Part shown: positions 43,990 through 53,575 of the stretch, piece by piece
Position numbering within the stretch: the stretch's first letter is position 1
Layout of the letters: each line of letters begins with the position of its first letter
Source of the DNA: an uncultured Thiothrix sp.
GTDB taxonomy: Bacteria; Pseudomonadota; Gammaproteobacteria; Thiotrichales; Thiotrichaceae
Direction: 5' to 3'
NCBI RefSeq assembly: GCF_937873765.1
Contig: NZ_CALMZC010000012.1
Span: 62,001-126,000 of the forward strand
Length of the DNA: 64,000 nt
Translations under genes and position numbers: made by a program
Notes under the pieces: generated by a model
The model's database searches: none
What the model was told of the DNA's origin: nothing
What the model saw: only the letters and a program-made list of their open reading frames with translations

Positions 43990-44026
43990 AAAATAAGAAC
44001 GGGCAATGATGGAAAGTCATTGCCCG
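43990..44026 (-). terminator. Intrinsic terminator of the cadherin-like OmpA gene
   Basis: A perfect 10-bp stem CGGGCAATGA/TCATTGCCCG (44000-44026) with a seven-base loop is followed on the minus strand by TTCTTATTTTC. It lies 37 bases after the 44063 stop. The remaining 170-base gap (43892-44062) otherwise holds only the likely promoter of the ScsD-like gene. Confidence 0.82.
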
Positions 44027-44062
44027 ATTTAGTAGCTTGAAGATTATGGAGTTGGCAGCTAT

Positions 44063-46888
44063 CTAATCAATATTGATATAGACAGTCGCGGTATCTTCCT
44101 TGCCAGACGCATCACGCACGGTATAAGTAAAGCTATGGTCATTACAATAGCCATGCCGTGGGGTGTAAATAATCGATAGACCATCAGTACTAATTTTAGC
44201 CGTGCCGTATTGCGGTATACTGACTGCTACAATCTGCAAATCAGTACCAATATCGTTATCTAACACTGTTAAGGTGCGTGATTTGACATTGGTGGCTGCA
44301 AAATCAGCGCTTGTAAAATTATAAATAGTGTCTTTCGTATTCACCCCATCATCTACTGCATCAAAGGTAGTACCGCTACCAGAGTCAGGCAAAGTAATGG
44401 TTACTGTAGCTGGATTACTCACCTTACCGTCACTGTCGATTAAGACATAAGTGAAACTATCTGTTTGACCCGTGCCAATTGCATTAGGTTTGTACTTAAC
44501 CCTAGGTCCACTAGTAGTGTTATCAGCACTCAGTGAACTAAGACTTCCATAACTCGGTAAACGCTCAACCCGAATCGTGACTGCTGTTGAGTATTCGTCC
44601 CCAGTTAAAATATCCAAACTGGCTTCACCATTACTGTCTAAATCAGCCGCGGTAACTTGATAGCTATCATCATCAGGCTTGAGTGATGTTTCAGTAGAGC
44701 CTACGGTTAAGGAAACTACGCCCATTGCTGTACCGCCACGCCCATCAGAAATGGTGTAATTAAAGGTATCAACGCCGTTATAGCCATCAGGTGCAGTATA
44801 AGATAGTTCTCCATCAACTAAGCTAATGCTACCACCCTTAACACTGGTTTCATCGGCACTGGTAATCGTTAAAGTATCACCGTCAGCATCTGAATCATTG
44901 GCTAAAGCGTCAATGGTCACGGTACCTCCCATTGCTACGGTGACATAGTCAGTCGCTGTAATCGGCTTTTGATTTTCACCCGAACCATTCGTATTTACTG
45001 TAATGGCAACAGTCGCCTCATCTTTCCCACCTCGACCATCAGAGATGATATAATTAAAAGTATCAGTCCCAGTAAAGCCAGCTTTTGGAATATAAGACAA
45101 TTTTCCATCCACTAAGCTCACACTCCCACCCTCGGTACTGGTTTCGTCAAAACTACTGATCGTCAGGGTATCGTTATTCGCATCCGTGTCATTCGCTAAG
45201 ACATCAATAATGACTTTAGAATCCGCAACCGTTGTCTCTGCATCATCCTCCGCAACAGGAGCCGTATTCGGAGTTGTATTTCCCGTATCACCCGCAGCAC
45301 CTAAAGTACGATAAGTATCAATCGTTTGCTTATATTGAATATTGTTGTGTAGGGCCTGACCCACCCAATTGGGTACGGATTGAATTAGCTCTTTACGCCA
45401 AACGACTTGCGGCTCGGTTTGAGTACGTATTTCTTGACCTTGCTGAACGGTTTGATCTTGGTATTTAGTCTCGTAAGTAACGTATTCAATATCAACACGT
45501 CGATTTTTATGCGCAGTTTCCGGCTTATTTGGATATTTAGGGTGCAACTCGCCTAGACCACGGGCTAATAACTCTTGCTCAGCAAAACCATTGTTAACCA
45601 TGAAATGGCGCACCGCATTAGCACGATTCTCTGAGAGCGTTTGGTTATGCTCAGTGGAGCCTTTATCACAGGTATTCCCCGTAATGCGAATATTTCCCTC
45701 ATGACCAGAATCCCGAATCCGCGCCATTACTGAGCGTAAACGCTGCTGAGCCTCCTGAGTTAAATTATACTTATCGACCTCGAAGAAAGCATCAGACTCT
45801 AGCTCCATTGTATGCTTAACCAATTTACGCTCAATTTTAGGAGCTTTTTTGGTAACAATGGTTTTGCCCGGAATCTCGACTCGAACTCGCTTATATTTTT
45901 GGTCAGCTTGATAAATGCCTTCGCCACCAAACTCATAACGATAGCTCACATTGCCACGCACATCGGCTTTGTGTTCATCGTTCACGTAGCCGCCCTGCTC
46001 TTTGACGACTTCCACATTCGCACCTACGCTATGGGGTGAGTCAAAGAAAAACTTCTCCAGACCACCAGAGACCGTCAATTGTGAAGCTGTTTTTTCACCC
46101 TGAGCTTTTTCTTTACCCCATTCATAATCGAGACCGCCTTGCACTCGCATCAGTTGCTCATCAATAAATGAACCCACACGTCCGCCAACCCCATAGTCAT
46201 AGGCTTTTTCATAAATCACCTGACCATCAGCAGTTTTGCCGGATTCGCGACTATCTGATAAACCTTTGCTGAGATGTCCTGACCAAAACATATCTTCGTT
46301 TTCTTGACCATAACCGACGCTAACTTTCTTGTCTTTCAACTCATTTTGATCATAAGCTCCAAAGATTTTATTCACACTAACAGGTTGACCCGTAGCATCA
46401 GTACTCACCCAATTATGATTGAGTTTGACGCCTGCCCCAGTCAGTATCTCCTCATCTTTTTCAGCAGATGTTTTAGCTTTCTTTGCACTAGGATTAATGC
46501 CTACCCACGCTTGCCCACTGGTAGCACTATTTTTGGTGTCTGAAAAGGTATGACTAATATCAGCACGGCCTTTAAATTCAGTATCTAAACCAACTCCAAT
46601 GCGTGTTTGCCCACCTACATAACTAAATGTACCGCTATTAGTTTCTTGAGCATCCTCTAGAAAACCGTCACTTTCTTGAGAGAGCGCTTGAGTCTGCTTA
46701 GCAGCAGCGCCATCCATAGTCGAGTCACTTGTTGGAACTGACGCCTCATTTAAAACCGGACATTGCTCACAAGGCTCATCTGCATTGAACATAAGACCTT
46801 GATCAGCTGCAAGTACGGTTACCGAAGAAAATAAGACTGGAAGTAAAAGCAGTTGGAGGGAAGCTCCAGCTCCCTTGATGTAGTTCAT
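44063..46888 (-). CDS. Large OmpA-domain outer-membrane protein with cadherin-like modules
   Basis: 941 residues from the ATG at 46886-46888, preferred to a GTG two codons earlier for ribosome-site spacing. A signal peptide ends near VLAADQ. Residues about 85-330 are rich in alternating strands (GGQTRIGVGLDTEFKGRADI, VSYRYEFGG) and probably form a barrel. Residues 361-470 are an OmpA-like peptidoglycan-binding domain (ENRANAVRHFM, KNRRVDIEY). Residues 541-941 are four cadherin/Ig-like modules of the tandem-95 type (VLANDTDANNDTLTI, DTFNYIISDGRGG). The layout suggests an anchored, surface-displayed adhesin or sheath component. It is transcribed divergently from the gene cluster at 47202. Confidence 0.82.
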   Translation of the reverse strand: MNYIKGAGASLQLLLLPVLFSSVTVLAADQGLMFNADEPCEQCPVLNEASVPTSDSTMDGAAAKQTQALSQESDGFLEDAQETNSGTFSYVGGQTRIGVGLDTEFKGRADISHTFSDTKNSATSGQAWVGINPSAKKAKTSAEKDEEILTGAGVKLNHNWVSTDATGQPVSVNKIFGAYDQNELKDKKVSVGYGQENEDMFWSGHLSKGLSDSRESGKTADGQVIYEKAYDYGVGGRVGSFIDEQLMRVQGGLDYEWGKEKAQGEKTASQLTVSGGLEKFFFDSPHSVGANVEVVKEQGGYVNDEHKADVRGNVSYRYEFGGEGIYQADQKYKRVRVEIPGKTIVTKKAPKIERKLVKHTMELESDAFFEVDKYNLTQEAQQRLRSVMARIRDSGHEGNIRITGNTCDKGSTEHNQTLSENRANAVRHFMVNNGFAEQELLARGLGELHPKYPNKPETAHKNRRVDIEYVTYETKYQDQTVQQGQEIRTQTEPQVVWRKELIQSVPNWVGQALHNNIQYKQTIDTYRTLGAAGDTGNTTPNTAPVAEDDAETTVADSKVIIDVLANDTDANNDTLTISSFDETSTEGGSVSLVDGKLSYIPKAGFTGTDTFNYIISDGRGGKDEATVAITVNTNGSGENQKPITATDYVTVAMGGTVTIDALANDSDADGDTLTITSADETSVKGGSISLVDGELSYTAPDGYNGVDTFNYTISDGRGGTAMGVVSLTVGSTETSLKPDDDSYQVTAADLDSNGEASLDILTGDEYSTAVTIRVERLPSYGSLSSLSADNTTSGPRVKYKPNAIGTGQTDSFTYVLIDSDGKVSNPATVTITLPDSGSGTTFDAVDDGVNTKDTIYNFTSADFAATNVKSRTLTVLDNDIGTDLQIVAVSIPQYGTAKISTDGLSIIYTPRHGYCNDHSFTYTVRDASGKEDTATVYINID

Positions 46889-47049
46889 AGCCACTCTCTC
46901 TTGTTGTTATTATTTTGGCGCGCCTAGAAAATAGAACTCTTATAGTCTAAATATAGGCTAGCTTGTTGTAATTGCTCATTTTCAGCCGACAAACGTTAAT
47001 AAAAGACTAAAAAGCATACATAGCCTGACAAAACAACCTATCACTCCGC

Positions 47050-47078
47050 CTGACGGTGTGTCCTTAGTGATTTATAAT
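47050..47078 (+). promoter_or_regulatory. Sigma70 promoter of the 47202 gene
   Basis: CTGACG (47050-47055) and a perfect TATAAT (47073-47078) have exactly 17-base spacing. The expected start is near 47085, giving an untranslated leader of about 117 bases. The divergent gene's promoter should lie in 46900-47040, but I see no strong match there. Confidence 0.7.
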
Positions 47079-47131
47079 GCTAGCATTACAGATTCTCGGA
47101 CTTGTCAAGCAACATCTAACTGAGAGGAGCG

Positions 47132-47172
47132 TCTACCGCATAGAATAATCGGTAGAGAGGAGTTTGACTCCT
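47132..47172 (+). promoter_or_regulatory. Structured 5' leader with two successive hairpins
   Basis: Hairpin one pairs TCTACCG with CGGTAGA (47132-47156, 11-base loop). Hairpin two pairs AGGAGT with ACTCCT (47158-47172, three-base loop). An earlier GAGGAG at about 47123-47129 could pair with the same ACTCCT, so alternative folds exist. It matches no riboswitch class that I recognise. Confidence 0.5.
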
Positions 47173-47201
47173 TATCTAGCAACCCCAAAGGAAACAAGTT
47201 T

Positions 47202-47612
47202 ATGATTCGTACACTGCAATTCATCCCTCTATTTGGAGTTTTGCTGCTGATTTATTGGTTTTGTGTCAAAATTAACTTTTTCCCTGGGCATCTAAACGAT
47301 GTATTGTTCACTCTGACTCTACCTTCTAAAAGCCCATGGAAACCCACATGGGGGGATGTTTTGGTACTAGCTGGGATAGTTACGCTTTATATTGAACTGT
47401 TTAAATCGACTCGCACCTCAGAAGTCACTATATTTGACCATCTTTTATCCACTTTTGTGCTGATTGGCTATTTAGTAGGATGGTTGATTTATCCCTGGGG
47501 TGGGAATTCAGTATTTTTAATTTTAGCGGCGATGTCATTTTTAGATGTGATAGCAGGTTTCACCATTACGATTTCTGCCGCACGACGTGATCTATCTTTA
47601 GGCGGTAAGTGA
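47202..47612 (+). CDS. Small integral membrane protein of unknown function
   Basis: A 136-residue protein with about four hydrophobic segments (residues about 7-22, 50-64, 78-95, 101-122) and a short basic C-terminus (SAARRDLSLGGK). AAAGGAA lies nine bases before the ATG. I do not recognise a family. It lies between two divergently transcribed giant OmpA-domain proteins and shares direction with the second (56-base gap), so a role in that envelope system is plausible but unproven. Confidence 0.7.
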   Translation: MIRTLQFIPLFGVLLLIYWFCVKINFFPGHLNDVLFTLTLPSKSPWKPTWGDVLVLAGIVTLYIELFKSTRTSEVTIFDHLLSTFVLIGYLVGWLIYPWGGNSVFLILAAMSFLDVIAGFTITISAARRDLSLGGK

Positions 47613-47668
47613 GGTTTAAACTCCTCATTTGGCTTAAATACAATTAACTTGGAACTGAGGACTATAGC

Positions 47669-50600
47669 ATGCAGAAATTACCGACGGGTTTGATCCTAAC
47701 AACCCTGATATCGGCGAATGTGCTTGCGGAAACGCAAACAGCTACCCCACCGAGCACCGAACCGACTGTTTACAATAGTTCTAACCCCAGTGTAATCGCC
47801 ACTCCTACTCCTAGCCTTTATAACAATACCAATGGCCTCGCTCAATCAGGTGAACTGTATCCACAGACTTTTGATACGATGGGGATGTACACTGGCGATG
47901 TGCCGACTGTACCGAACGTGGGGTTTGCGCCTGCAAATAATATGTACTGTATTCCAAGTTCACTAATGCTAGCTCCACCGATGTTAGTCAGTGCTATTCC
48001 TGGACCAGCTCTACAACCCATGCCGATGATGCCAACGCCTTATCCTATGGATCAAGCAGTAATGCCACAAGGTCTATTGGATCAGCCGCCAGCAAATCCC
48101 GAATTAGAACAAAAACTAGCTGAAGAACAAGCACGCCAAGAAGAGCTTAAACGAAAGCTCGTTGAGCGCTCTGAAGCGCTCGACAATATGCGCTTTCAAC
48201 TGATAGACAAAGAAGAAGATCGTGCACTCCTAGAAGACAAACTTAATGCCAGTAAAGATACTGAAACTCAGCTTAAACAACAATTAGAAGAAGCAAATAC
48301 CAAGCAAGCTGAATTAACTGCGCAGATTGAAGCAGCGAACGCTAAACAAGCTGAACTCTTAAGCCAAGTGGAAGCAGCCAACAGCCAACAGGCTGAATTT
48401 ACTAACCAATTAGAAGCCGCGAACGCTAAACAAGCCGAATTGGCTAGTCAAGTCGAGACTGCAAATGCGAAGCAGGCCGAATTAACAGCTCAACTGGATG
48501 CGGCAAATAGCAAACAGACCGAATTAACGACTCAACTGGATGCGGCAAATAGCAAACAGGCTGAGTTAATTACCCAGTTGGATACGTCGACCGCTAAACA
48601 AGCGGAACTCACTAGCCAGGTGGAAACAGCCAATGCCAAACAAACTGAGCTAAGCACACAGCTACAAACTAGTCAAAATCAATTGGCCGAGTTAGACACC
48701 TGTAGAGCTAATAGCCAAGACATGCAGCAGCAAGTCAGTGCTTTAAATCAGCAAGTCGCAACTATTCCTGAAATCGCCAAGCAACTGAGTCTAGTCAGTA
48801 CCAACTACAGCGCTTTAGAAACTGAAAAGCAACAATTAGCTGGTGCTTTAGAAGCCGCGAAAAAAGATTCTGACGGAGATGGCGTTCTAGATCAAACCGA
48901 TCTTTGCCAAGATACCGCTGCTGGCATCAAAGTTGATTTCACAGGCTGCGAATTAGATTCAGACAAAGACGGCATTAAAGACAGCGCTGACCAATGTCCA
49001 GATAGCAAAAATGATAGCGTTGTGGATGCAACCGGTTGCGAACCTGATGCAGATAAAGATGGTGTCAAAGACAGCGCTGATGGATGTGCTAATACGCCTG
49101 CAAACACCGAGGTCGATGAAACGGGTTGTGAGCCTGACACTGATAAAGATGGCGTCATTGACAGTACCGATAAATGCCCAACGACTGAAGCTGGTAAAGC
49201 CGTCGATACTACTGGCTGTGAACTGGATACGGATAAAGATGGCGTCGTGGACAGTGCTGACAAATGCCCAACGACTGAAGCCGGTAAAACTGTGGATGTT
49301 ACTGGTTGTGAACTCGATGCTGATAAAGATGGCGTCGTGGATAGTGCCGATAAATGCGCTGAGACCCCAATGGGTATTAAAGTCGACGCAACTGGTTGTG
49401 AATTAGACACCGACAAAGATGGCGTGGCCGATAGTGCGGATAAATGCCCAACGACTGAAGCCGGTAAAACCGTCGATGCGACTGGCTGCGAACTGGATAC
49501 GGATAAAGATGGTGTGGTCGATAGCGTAGACCAATGTGCTGATACCCCAGCAGGTACAGCCGTGGATGCTGCAACTGGTTGTGAACCTGATACAGATAAA
49601 GACGGCGTGGTCGACAGTGCGGATAAATGTGCAAATACGGCAGAAGGCACTAAAGTCGATGAAACCGGTTGTGAATTAGACACCGACAAAGATGGCGTGG
49701 CCGATAGCGCGGATAAATGCCCAACGACTGAAGGCGGTAAAACCGTCGATGCGACTGGCTGCGAACTGGATACGGATAAAGATGGTGTGGTCGATAGCGT
49801 AGACCAATGTGCTGATACCCCAGCAGGTACAGCCGTGGATGCTGCAACTGGTTGTGAACCTGATACAGATAAAGACGGCGTGGTCGACAGTGCGGATAAA
49901 TGTGCAAATACGGCAGAAGGCACTAAAGTCGATGAAACCGGTTGTGAATTAGATACCGATAAAGATGGCGTGGCCGATAGCTCGGATAAATGCCCGACGA
50001 CTGGCGGTAAAACCGTCGATGCGACTGGCTGCGAACTTGACACGGATAAAGATGGTGTGGTCGATAGCTTAGACCAATGTGCTGATACCCCAGCAGGTAC
50101 AGCCGTGGATGCTGCAACTGGTTGTGAACCTGATACAGATAAAGACGGCGTGGTCGACAGTGCGGATAAATGTGCAAATACGGCAGAAGGCACTAAAGTC
50201 GATGAAACCGGTTGTGAATTAGATACCGATAAAGATGGCGTGGCCGATAGCGCGGATAAGTGCCCGACGACTGAAACCGGTAAAACCGTGGATGCTACTG
50301 GTTGTGAACTCGATACTGATAAAGACGGCGTGGTCGATAGTGCTGATAAATGTGCAAATACGGCAGAAGGCACTAAAGTCGATGAAACCGGCTGCGAATT
50401 AGACACCGATAAAGATGGCGTGGCCGATAGCGCGGATAAGTGCCCGACGACTGAAACCGGTAAAACCGTGGATGCTACTGGTTGTGAACTCGATACTGAT
50501 AAAGACGGCGTGGTCGATAGTGCTGATAAATGTGCAAATACGGCAGAAGGCACTAAAGTCGATGAAACCGGCTGCGAATTAGACACCGATAAAGATGGCG

Positions 50601-51646
50601 TGGCCGATAGCGCGGATAAGTGCCCGACGACTGAAGCCGGTAAAACCGTCGATGCGATCGGCTGCGAACCCGACACAGATAAAGACGGCGTCGTGGATAG
50701 TGCCGATAAATGTGCGAATACGGCAGAAGGTACTAAAGTCGATGAAGCCGGCTGCGAATTAGACACCGATAAAGATGGCGTGGCTGATAGCGCGGATAAG
50801 TGCCCGACGACTGAAGCTGGTAAAACCGTCGATGCGATCGGCTGTGAACCCGATGCAGATAAAGACGGTGTGGTCGATAGTGCTGATAAATGCCCAACGA
50901 CTGAAGCCGGTAAAACCGTGGATGCGATCGGCTGCGAACCTGATACCGATAAAGACGGCGTGGTCGATAGTGCTGATAAATGTGCAAATACGGCGGAAGG
51001 CACTAAAGTCGATGAAACCGGTTGTGAATTAGACACCGATAAAGATGGCGTGGCCGATAGCGCGGATAAGTGCCCGACGACTGAAGCCGGTAAAACCGTG
51101 GATGCTACAGGCTGCGAACCTGATACAGATAAAGACGGCATGGTCGATAGTGCTGATAAATGTGCAAATACGGCGGAAGGCACTAAAGTTGATGAAACTG
51201 GCTGTGATGCTATTGCTGATGCGGATAAAGATGGTGTCGCTGATGATAGCGATCTTTGTGCAGACACTGCAGCAGGCACTAGCGTCAACCAAGTGGGCTG
51301 TGCCAAAACTGAGAATATTAACTTACAAGGGGTTAATTTCGAGAAAGGCTCTGATCAGTTAACCGCCGATTCCTTACCCATCTTGGATGAAGCAGCCGCA
51401 ACTCTCAAAAAATATCCAGAGTTAAAAATTGAAGTGGATGGTCATACCGACTCTAGCGGTGATAACACCTTAAATAAAAACCTCTCACAAAAACGTGCTG
51501 AGGCCGTGAAAAAATACCTGACTGATAAAGGTGTAACAGCAGCTTTGACCGCTGTGGGTTATGGTGAAGAAAAACCCGTTGCTGATAACAACAGCAATGA
51601 GGGGCGTGCTAAGAATCGCCGTGTTGAGTTAAAGATTCAGGAATAA
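47669..51646 (+). CDS. Giant OmpA-domain protein with coiled coil and thrombospondin type 3 repeats
   Basis: A 1325-residue protein with GAGGA seven bases before the ATG. Regions in order: a signal peptide (cleavage near VLAET, about residue 20); a Pro/Met-rich segment to about 145; a long coiled coil to about 395 with nine 14-residue repeats; and 27 calcium-binding-type repeats of about 30 residues (400-1212). Each repeat has a DxDxDGVxDxxDxC core and a second cysteine. The C-terminus is an OmpA peptidoglycan-binding domain (VDGHTDSSGDNTLNKNLSQ, KNRRVELKI). The family is normally anchored to peptidoglycan at the inner face of the outer membrane. The rigid rod may span the periplasm or be a structural spacer. 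rsmA follows two bases later. Confidence 0.88.
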   Translation: MQKLPTGLILTTLISANVLAETQTATPPSTEPTVYNSSNPSVIATPTPSLYNNTNGLAQSGELYPQTFDTMGMYTGDVPTVPNVGFAPANNMYCIPSSLMLAPPMLVSAIPGPALQPMPMMPTPYPMDQAVMPQGLLDQPPANPELEQKLAEEQARQEELKRKLVERSEALDNMRFQLIDKEEDRALLEDKLNASKDTETQLKQQLEEANTKQAELTAQIEAANAKQAELLSQVEAANSQQAEFTNQLEAANAKQAELASQVETANAKQAELTAQLDAANSKQTELTTQLDAANSKQAELITQLDTSTAKQAELTSQVETANAKQTELSTQLQTSQNQLAELDTCRANSQDMQQQVSALNQQVATIPEIAKQLSLVSTNYSALETEKQQLAGALEAAKKDSDGDGVLDQTDLCQDTAAGIKVDFTGCELDSDKDGIKDSADQCPDSKNDSVVDATGCEPDADKDGVKDSADGCANTPANTEVDETGCEPDTDKDGVIDSTDKCPTTEAGKAVDTTGCELDTDKDGVVDSADKCPTTEAGKTVDVTGCELDADKDGVVDSADKCAETPMGIKVDATGCELDTDKDGVADSADKCPTTEAGKTVDATGCELDTDKDGVVDSVDQCADTPAGTAVDAATGCEPDTDKDGVVDSADKCANTAEGTKVDETGCELDTDKDGVADSADKCPTTEGGKTVDATGCELDTDKDGVVDSVDQCADTPAGTAVDAATGCEPDTDKDGVVDSADKCANTAEGTKVDETGCELDTDKDGVADSSDKCPTTGGKTVDATGCELDTDKDGVVDSLDQCADTPAGTAVDAATGCEPDTDKDGVVDSADKCANTAEGTKVDETGCELDTDKDGVADSADKCPTTETGKTVDATGCELDTDKDGVVDSADKCANTAEGTKVDETGCELDTDKDGVADSADKCPTTETGKTVDATGCELDTDKDGVVDSADKCANTAEGTKVDETGCELDTDKDGVADSADKCPTTEAGKTVDAIGCEPDTDKDGVVDSADKCANTAEGTKVDEAGCELDTDKDGVADSADKCPTTEAGKTVDAIGCEPDADKDGVVDSADKCPTTEAGKTVDAIGCEPDTDKDGVVDSADKCANTAEGTKVDETGCELDTDKDGVADSADKCPTTEAGKTVDATGCEPDTDKDGMVDSADKCANTAEGTKVDETGCDAIADADKDGVADDSDLCADTAAGTSVNQVGCAKTENINLQGVNFEKGSDQLTADSLPILDEAAATLKKYPELKIEVDGHTDSSGDNTLNKNLSQKRAEAVKKYLTDKGVTAALTAVGYGEEKPVADNNSNEGRAKNRRVELKIQE
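48305..48682 (+). repeat. Nine tandem 42-bp repeats (14-residue coiled-coil units)
   Basis: The units follow the pattern QAELTAQLDAANSK, two heptads each, with Ala and Leu in core positions. Copies differ by a few substitutions and run without gaps. They form the stalk immediately before the calcium-binding repeat array. Confidence 0.85.
48867..51303 (+). repeat. 27 tandem about 90-bp repeats (thrombospondin type 3), with 273-bp and 180-bp superrepeats
   Basis: Each unit resembles ELDTDKDGVADSADKC followed by about 14 residues ending TGC. Three-unit blocks of 273 bp recur at about 49383, 49656 and 49929, the third with a one-codon loss. A 180-bp two-unit block is nearly perfectly duplicated at 50221-50400 and 50401-50580. 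This indicates recent in-frame duplication. Confidence 0.93.
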
Positions 51647-51648
51647 CT

Positions 51649-52434
51649 TTGAATTCTTACGAACAACAGGCTAAAAAACGCTTCGGTCAGCATTTTCTGC
51701 ATGACCGGGGTGTAATTGAGCGCATGCTACGTGCTTTAAACTTAAGCTCCAAGGATCGAGTCGTGGAAATCGGCCCTGGTCCTGGGGCTTTAACTTTCCC
51801 ATTACTTGAACGCTTACCCCAACTCGATGTGGTTGAAATTGACCGTGATGTGATTGCTTGGTGGCAACAGCAAGCACAAGCACAAGGTAAACTCACTATT
51901 CATGCTCTGGATGCTTTAAAACTGGATGTGCAAAGTTTGCGGGGCAACAGTGAACCCTTAAGGATCGTGGGCAATCTACCCTATAATATTTCCACGCCAC
52001 TACTCTTTCATTTACTTGAGCAAGGCAGTCATATACGCGACATGCTGTTTATGTTGCAAAAAGAAGTAGTGGATCGCATCACTGCGGCCCCTGATAGCAA
52101 TAACTATGGGCGTTTATCAGTGATGATTCAGTATTTCTGCGAAACCTCTTATTTAATGAAAGTCGGCCCCGGTGCTTTTAATCCACCGCCGAAGGTTGAC
52201 TCTGCTGTGGTGTATTTAAAACCTTGGACTCATCTGCCCTATCCAGCCAAGAGCCTAGCAACTTTCTCACAATTAGTTGCGCAAGCCTTTGCACAGCGCC
52301 GCAAAACCTTGCGTAATACCCTCAAAGGTTTAGTAAGCGCTGAGCAGATGGAAAGCTTAGACATTGACCCCACTCGACGCGCGGAAACTTTAGCCGTGAA
52401 AGATTTCGTCAACTTAGCGAATCTGATTTCCTAA
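51649..52434 (+). CDS. rsmA: 16S rRNA (adenine-1518/1519-N6) dimethyltransferase
   Basis: A 261-residue KsgA/RsmA enzyme that dimethylates two adjacent adenines of 16S rRNA late in 30S assembly. The N-terminus KKRFGQHFLHD, SAM motif VEIGPGPGALTFPL and catalytic NLPYNIS are present. The start is a TTG with AGGAA upstream, two bases after the OmpA gene, so expression may partly depend on that gene's transcript. Confidence 0.95.
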   Translation: MNSYEQQAKKRFGQHFLHDRGVIERMLRALNLSSKDRVVEIGPGPGALTFPLLERLPQLDVVEIDRDVIAWWQQQAQAQGKLTIHALDALKLDVQSLRGNSEPLRIVGNLPYNISTPLLFHLLEQGSHIRDMLFMLQKEVVDRITAAPDSNNYGRLSVMIQYFCETSYLMKVGPGAFNPPPKVDSAVVYLKPWTHLPYPAKSLATFSQLVAQAFAQRRKTLRNTLKGLVSAEQMESLDIDPTRRAETLAVKDFVNLANLIS

Positions 52435-52435
52435 G

Positions 52436-53575
52436 ATGGCCTTTATTCCTTTAGCACTTTATATCCATGTGCCTTGGTGCATTCGCAAATGTCCGTATTG
52501 CGATTTTAACTCGCACCATGCGCCCACCAATTTACCGGAACAGCAATACATACAAGCACTCTTGGCTGATTTGAGCCAAGAGTTACCCGCGATTTGGGGG
52601 CGGCGCTTAGAATCCATATTTATTGGTGGCGGTACGCCCAGTTTATTCAGTGCTGAAAGTATGGATGAGTTGCTGGCTGGAATTCGCACCCTCATTCCCT
52701 TTCGCCCAAACCTTGAAATTACTTTGGAAGCGAATCCCAGCACATTTGAGCAGGAGAAATTTAAAGGTTTTCGCGAAGCAGGCATTAATCGCTTATCAGT
52801 CGGTATTCAAAGCTTTAACCCCCAGCATTTGCAAGCGCTAGGGCGAGTACACAATCAGGCCGAAGCTTTAAAAGCTGCAGAACTGGCACGCTATGCCGGC
52901 TTTGATAATTTTAATTTAGATTTAATGTTTGGTTTGCCAAAACAAAGCTTAGAAGAAGCCCTAACTGATTTACAGCAAGCCATTGACTTACAGCCAAGTC
53001 ATTTGTCTTGGTATCAACTGACACTCGAACCCAATACTTTGTTTTATAAGCATCCACCAACTTTACCCGATGATGATTTATTGGTGGATATGCAATACGC
53101 TGGGCAAGCTTTACTGCAACAAGCGGTTTTTGAGCAATACGAAGTGTCTGCTTATACCCAACAGCAACCGTGTCGGCATAACTTAAACTATTGGGAGTTT
53201 GGCGACTACGTGGGGATTGGTGCAGGTGCACATGGAAAAATTACGGATCCGTTTGGACAAGTCACTCGTCATCAAAAATACCGCCAGCCCGCGCAATATT
53301 TGCAACAAGTTGCTCAAGGACAAGCTCGCAGCGAAACTCAAATTCTTAAGCCAGACGATTTAAAATTTGAATTCATGCTCAACGCTTTGCGCTTAAAAGC
53401 GGGGTTTAGTTTGGATTTATTTACCGAGCGTACCGGCTTAAGGCCTGAAACTTTACAAACTCCCTTAGCTGTCGCCGAAGCAAAAGGCTGGTTGACTATT
53501 CAAGACCAACAAGTCCGCACCACTGAATTGGGATGGCAATTTCTTAATACAGTCATTCAATTATTTTTAGATTAA
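52436..53575 (+). CDS. hemW: Radical SAM heme chaperone HemW
   Basis: A 379-residue protein related to coproporphyrinogen III dehydrogenase. The radical SAM cluster motif is CIRKCPYCDF, followed by the IFIGGGTPSLF glycine block and the C-terminal HemN domain. HemW proteins bind and insert heme rather than oxidise porphyrinogen. It begins one base after rsmA, and its stop shares TTAA with the opposing gene. Confidence 0.93.
   Translation: MAFIPLALYIHVPWCIRKCPYCDFNSHHAPTNLPEQQYIQALLADLSQELPAIWGRRLESIFIGGGTPSLFSAESMDELLAGIRTLIPFRPNLEITLEANPSTFEQEKFKGFREAGINRLSVGIQSFNPQHLQALGRVHNQAEALKAAELARYAGFDNFNLDLMFGLPKQSLEEALTDLQQAIDLQPSHLSWYQLTLEPNTLFYKHPPTLPDDDLLVDMQYAGQALLQQAVFEQYEVSAYTQQQPCRHNLNYWEFGDYVGIGAGAHGKITDPFGQVTRHQKYRQPAQYLQQVAQGQARSETQILKPDDLKFEFMLNALRLKAGFSLDLFTERTGLRPETLQTPLAVAEAKGWLTIQDQQVRTTELGWQFLNTVIQLFLD

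Noticed and set aside
46917..46924. The 8-base palindrome GGCGCGCC before the cadherin-like OmpA gene.
   Set aside because: It is a single short palindrome without flanking symmetry or a matching partner, so there is no basis for calling a regulator site.
48892..51306. An open frame of 804 codons on the minus strand, opposite the giant repeat gene.
   Set aside because: It consists only of Ser/Val/Pro-rich repeats mirroring the calcium-repeat codons. It stays open because the repeated DNA lacks stops in that frame, and it has no start context or domain.
44063..51646. The repeat-rich surface genes as a CRISPR array or a prophage tail module.
   Set aside because: The repeats are in-frame protein repeats without unique spacers, and there are no phage structural genes or integrase nearby.
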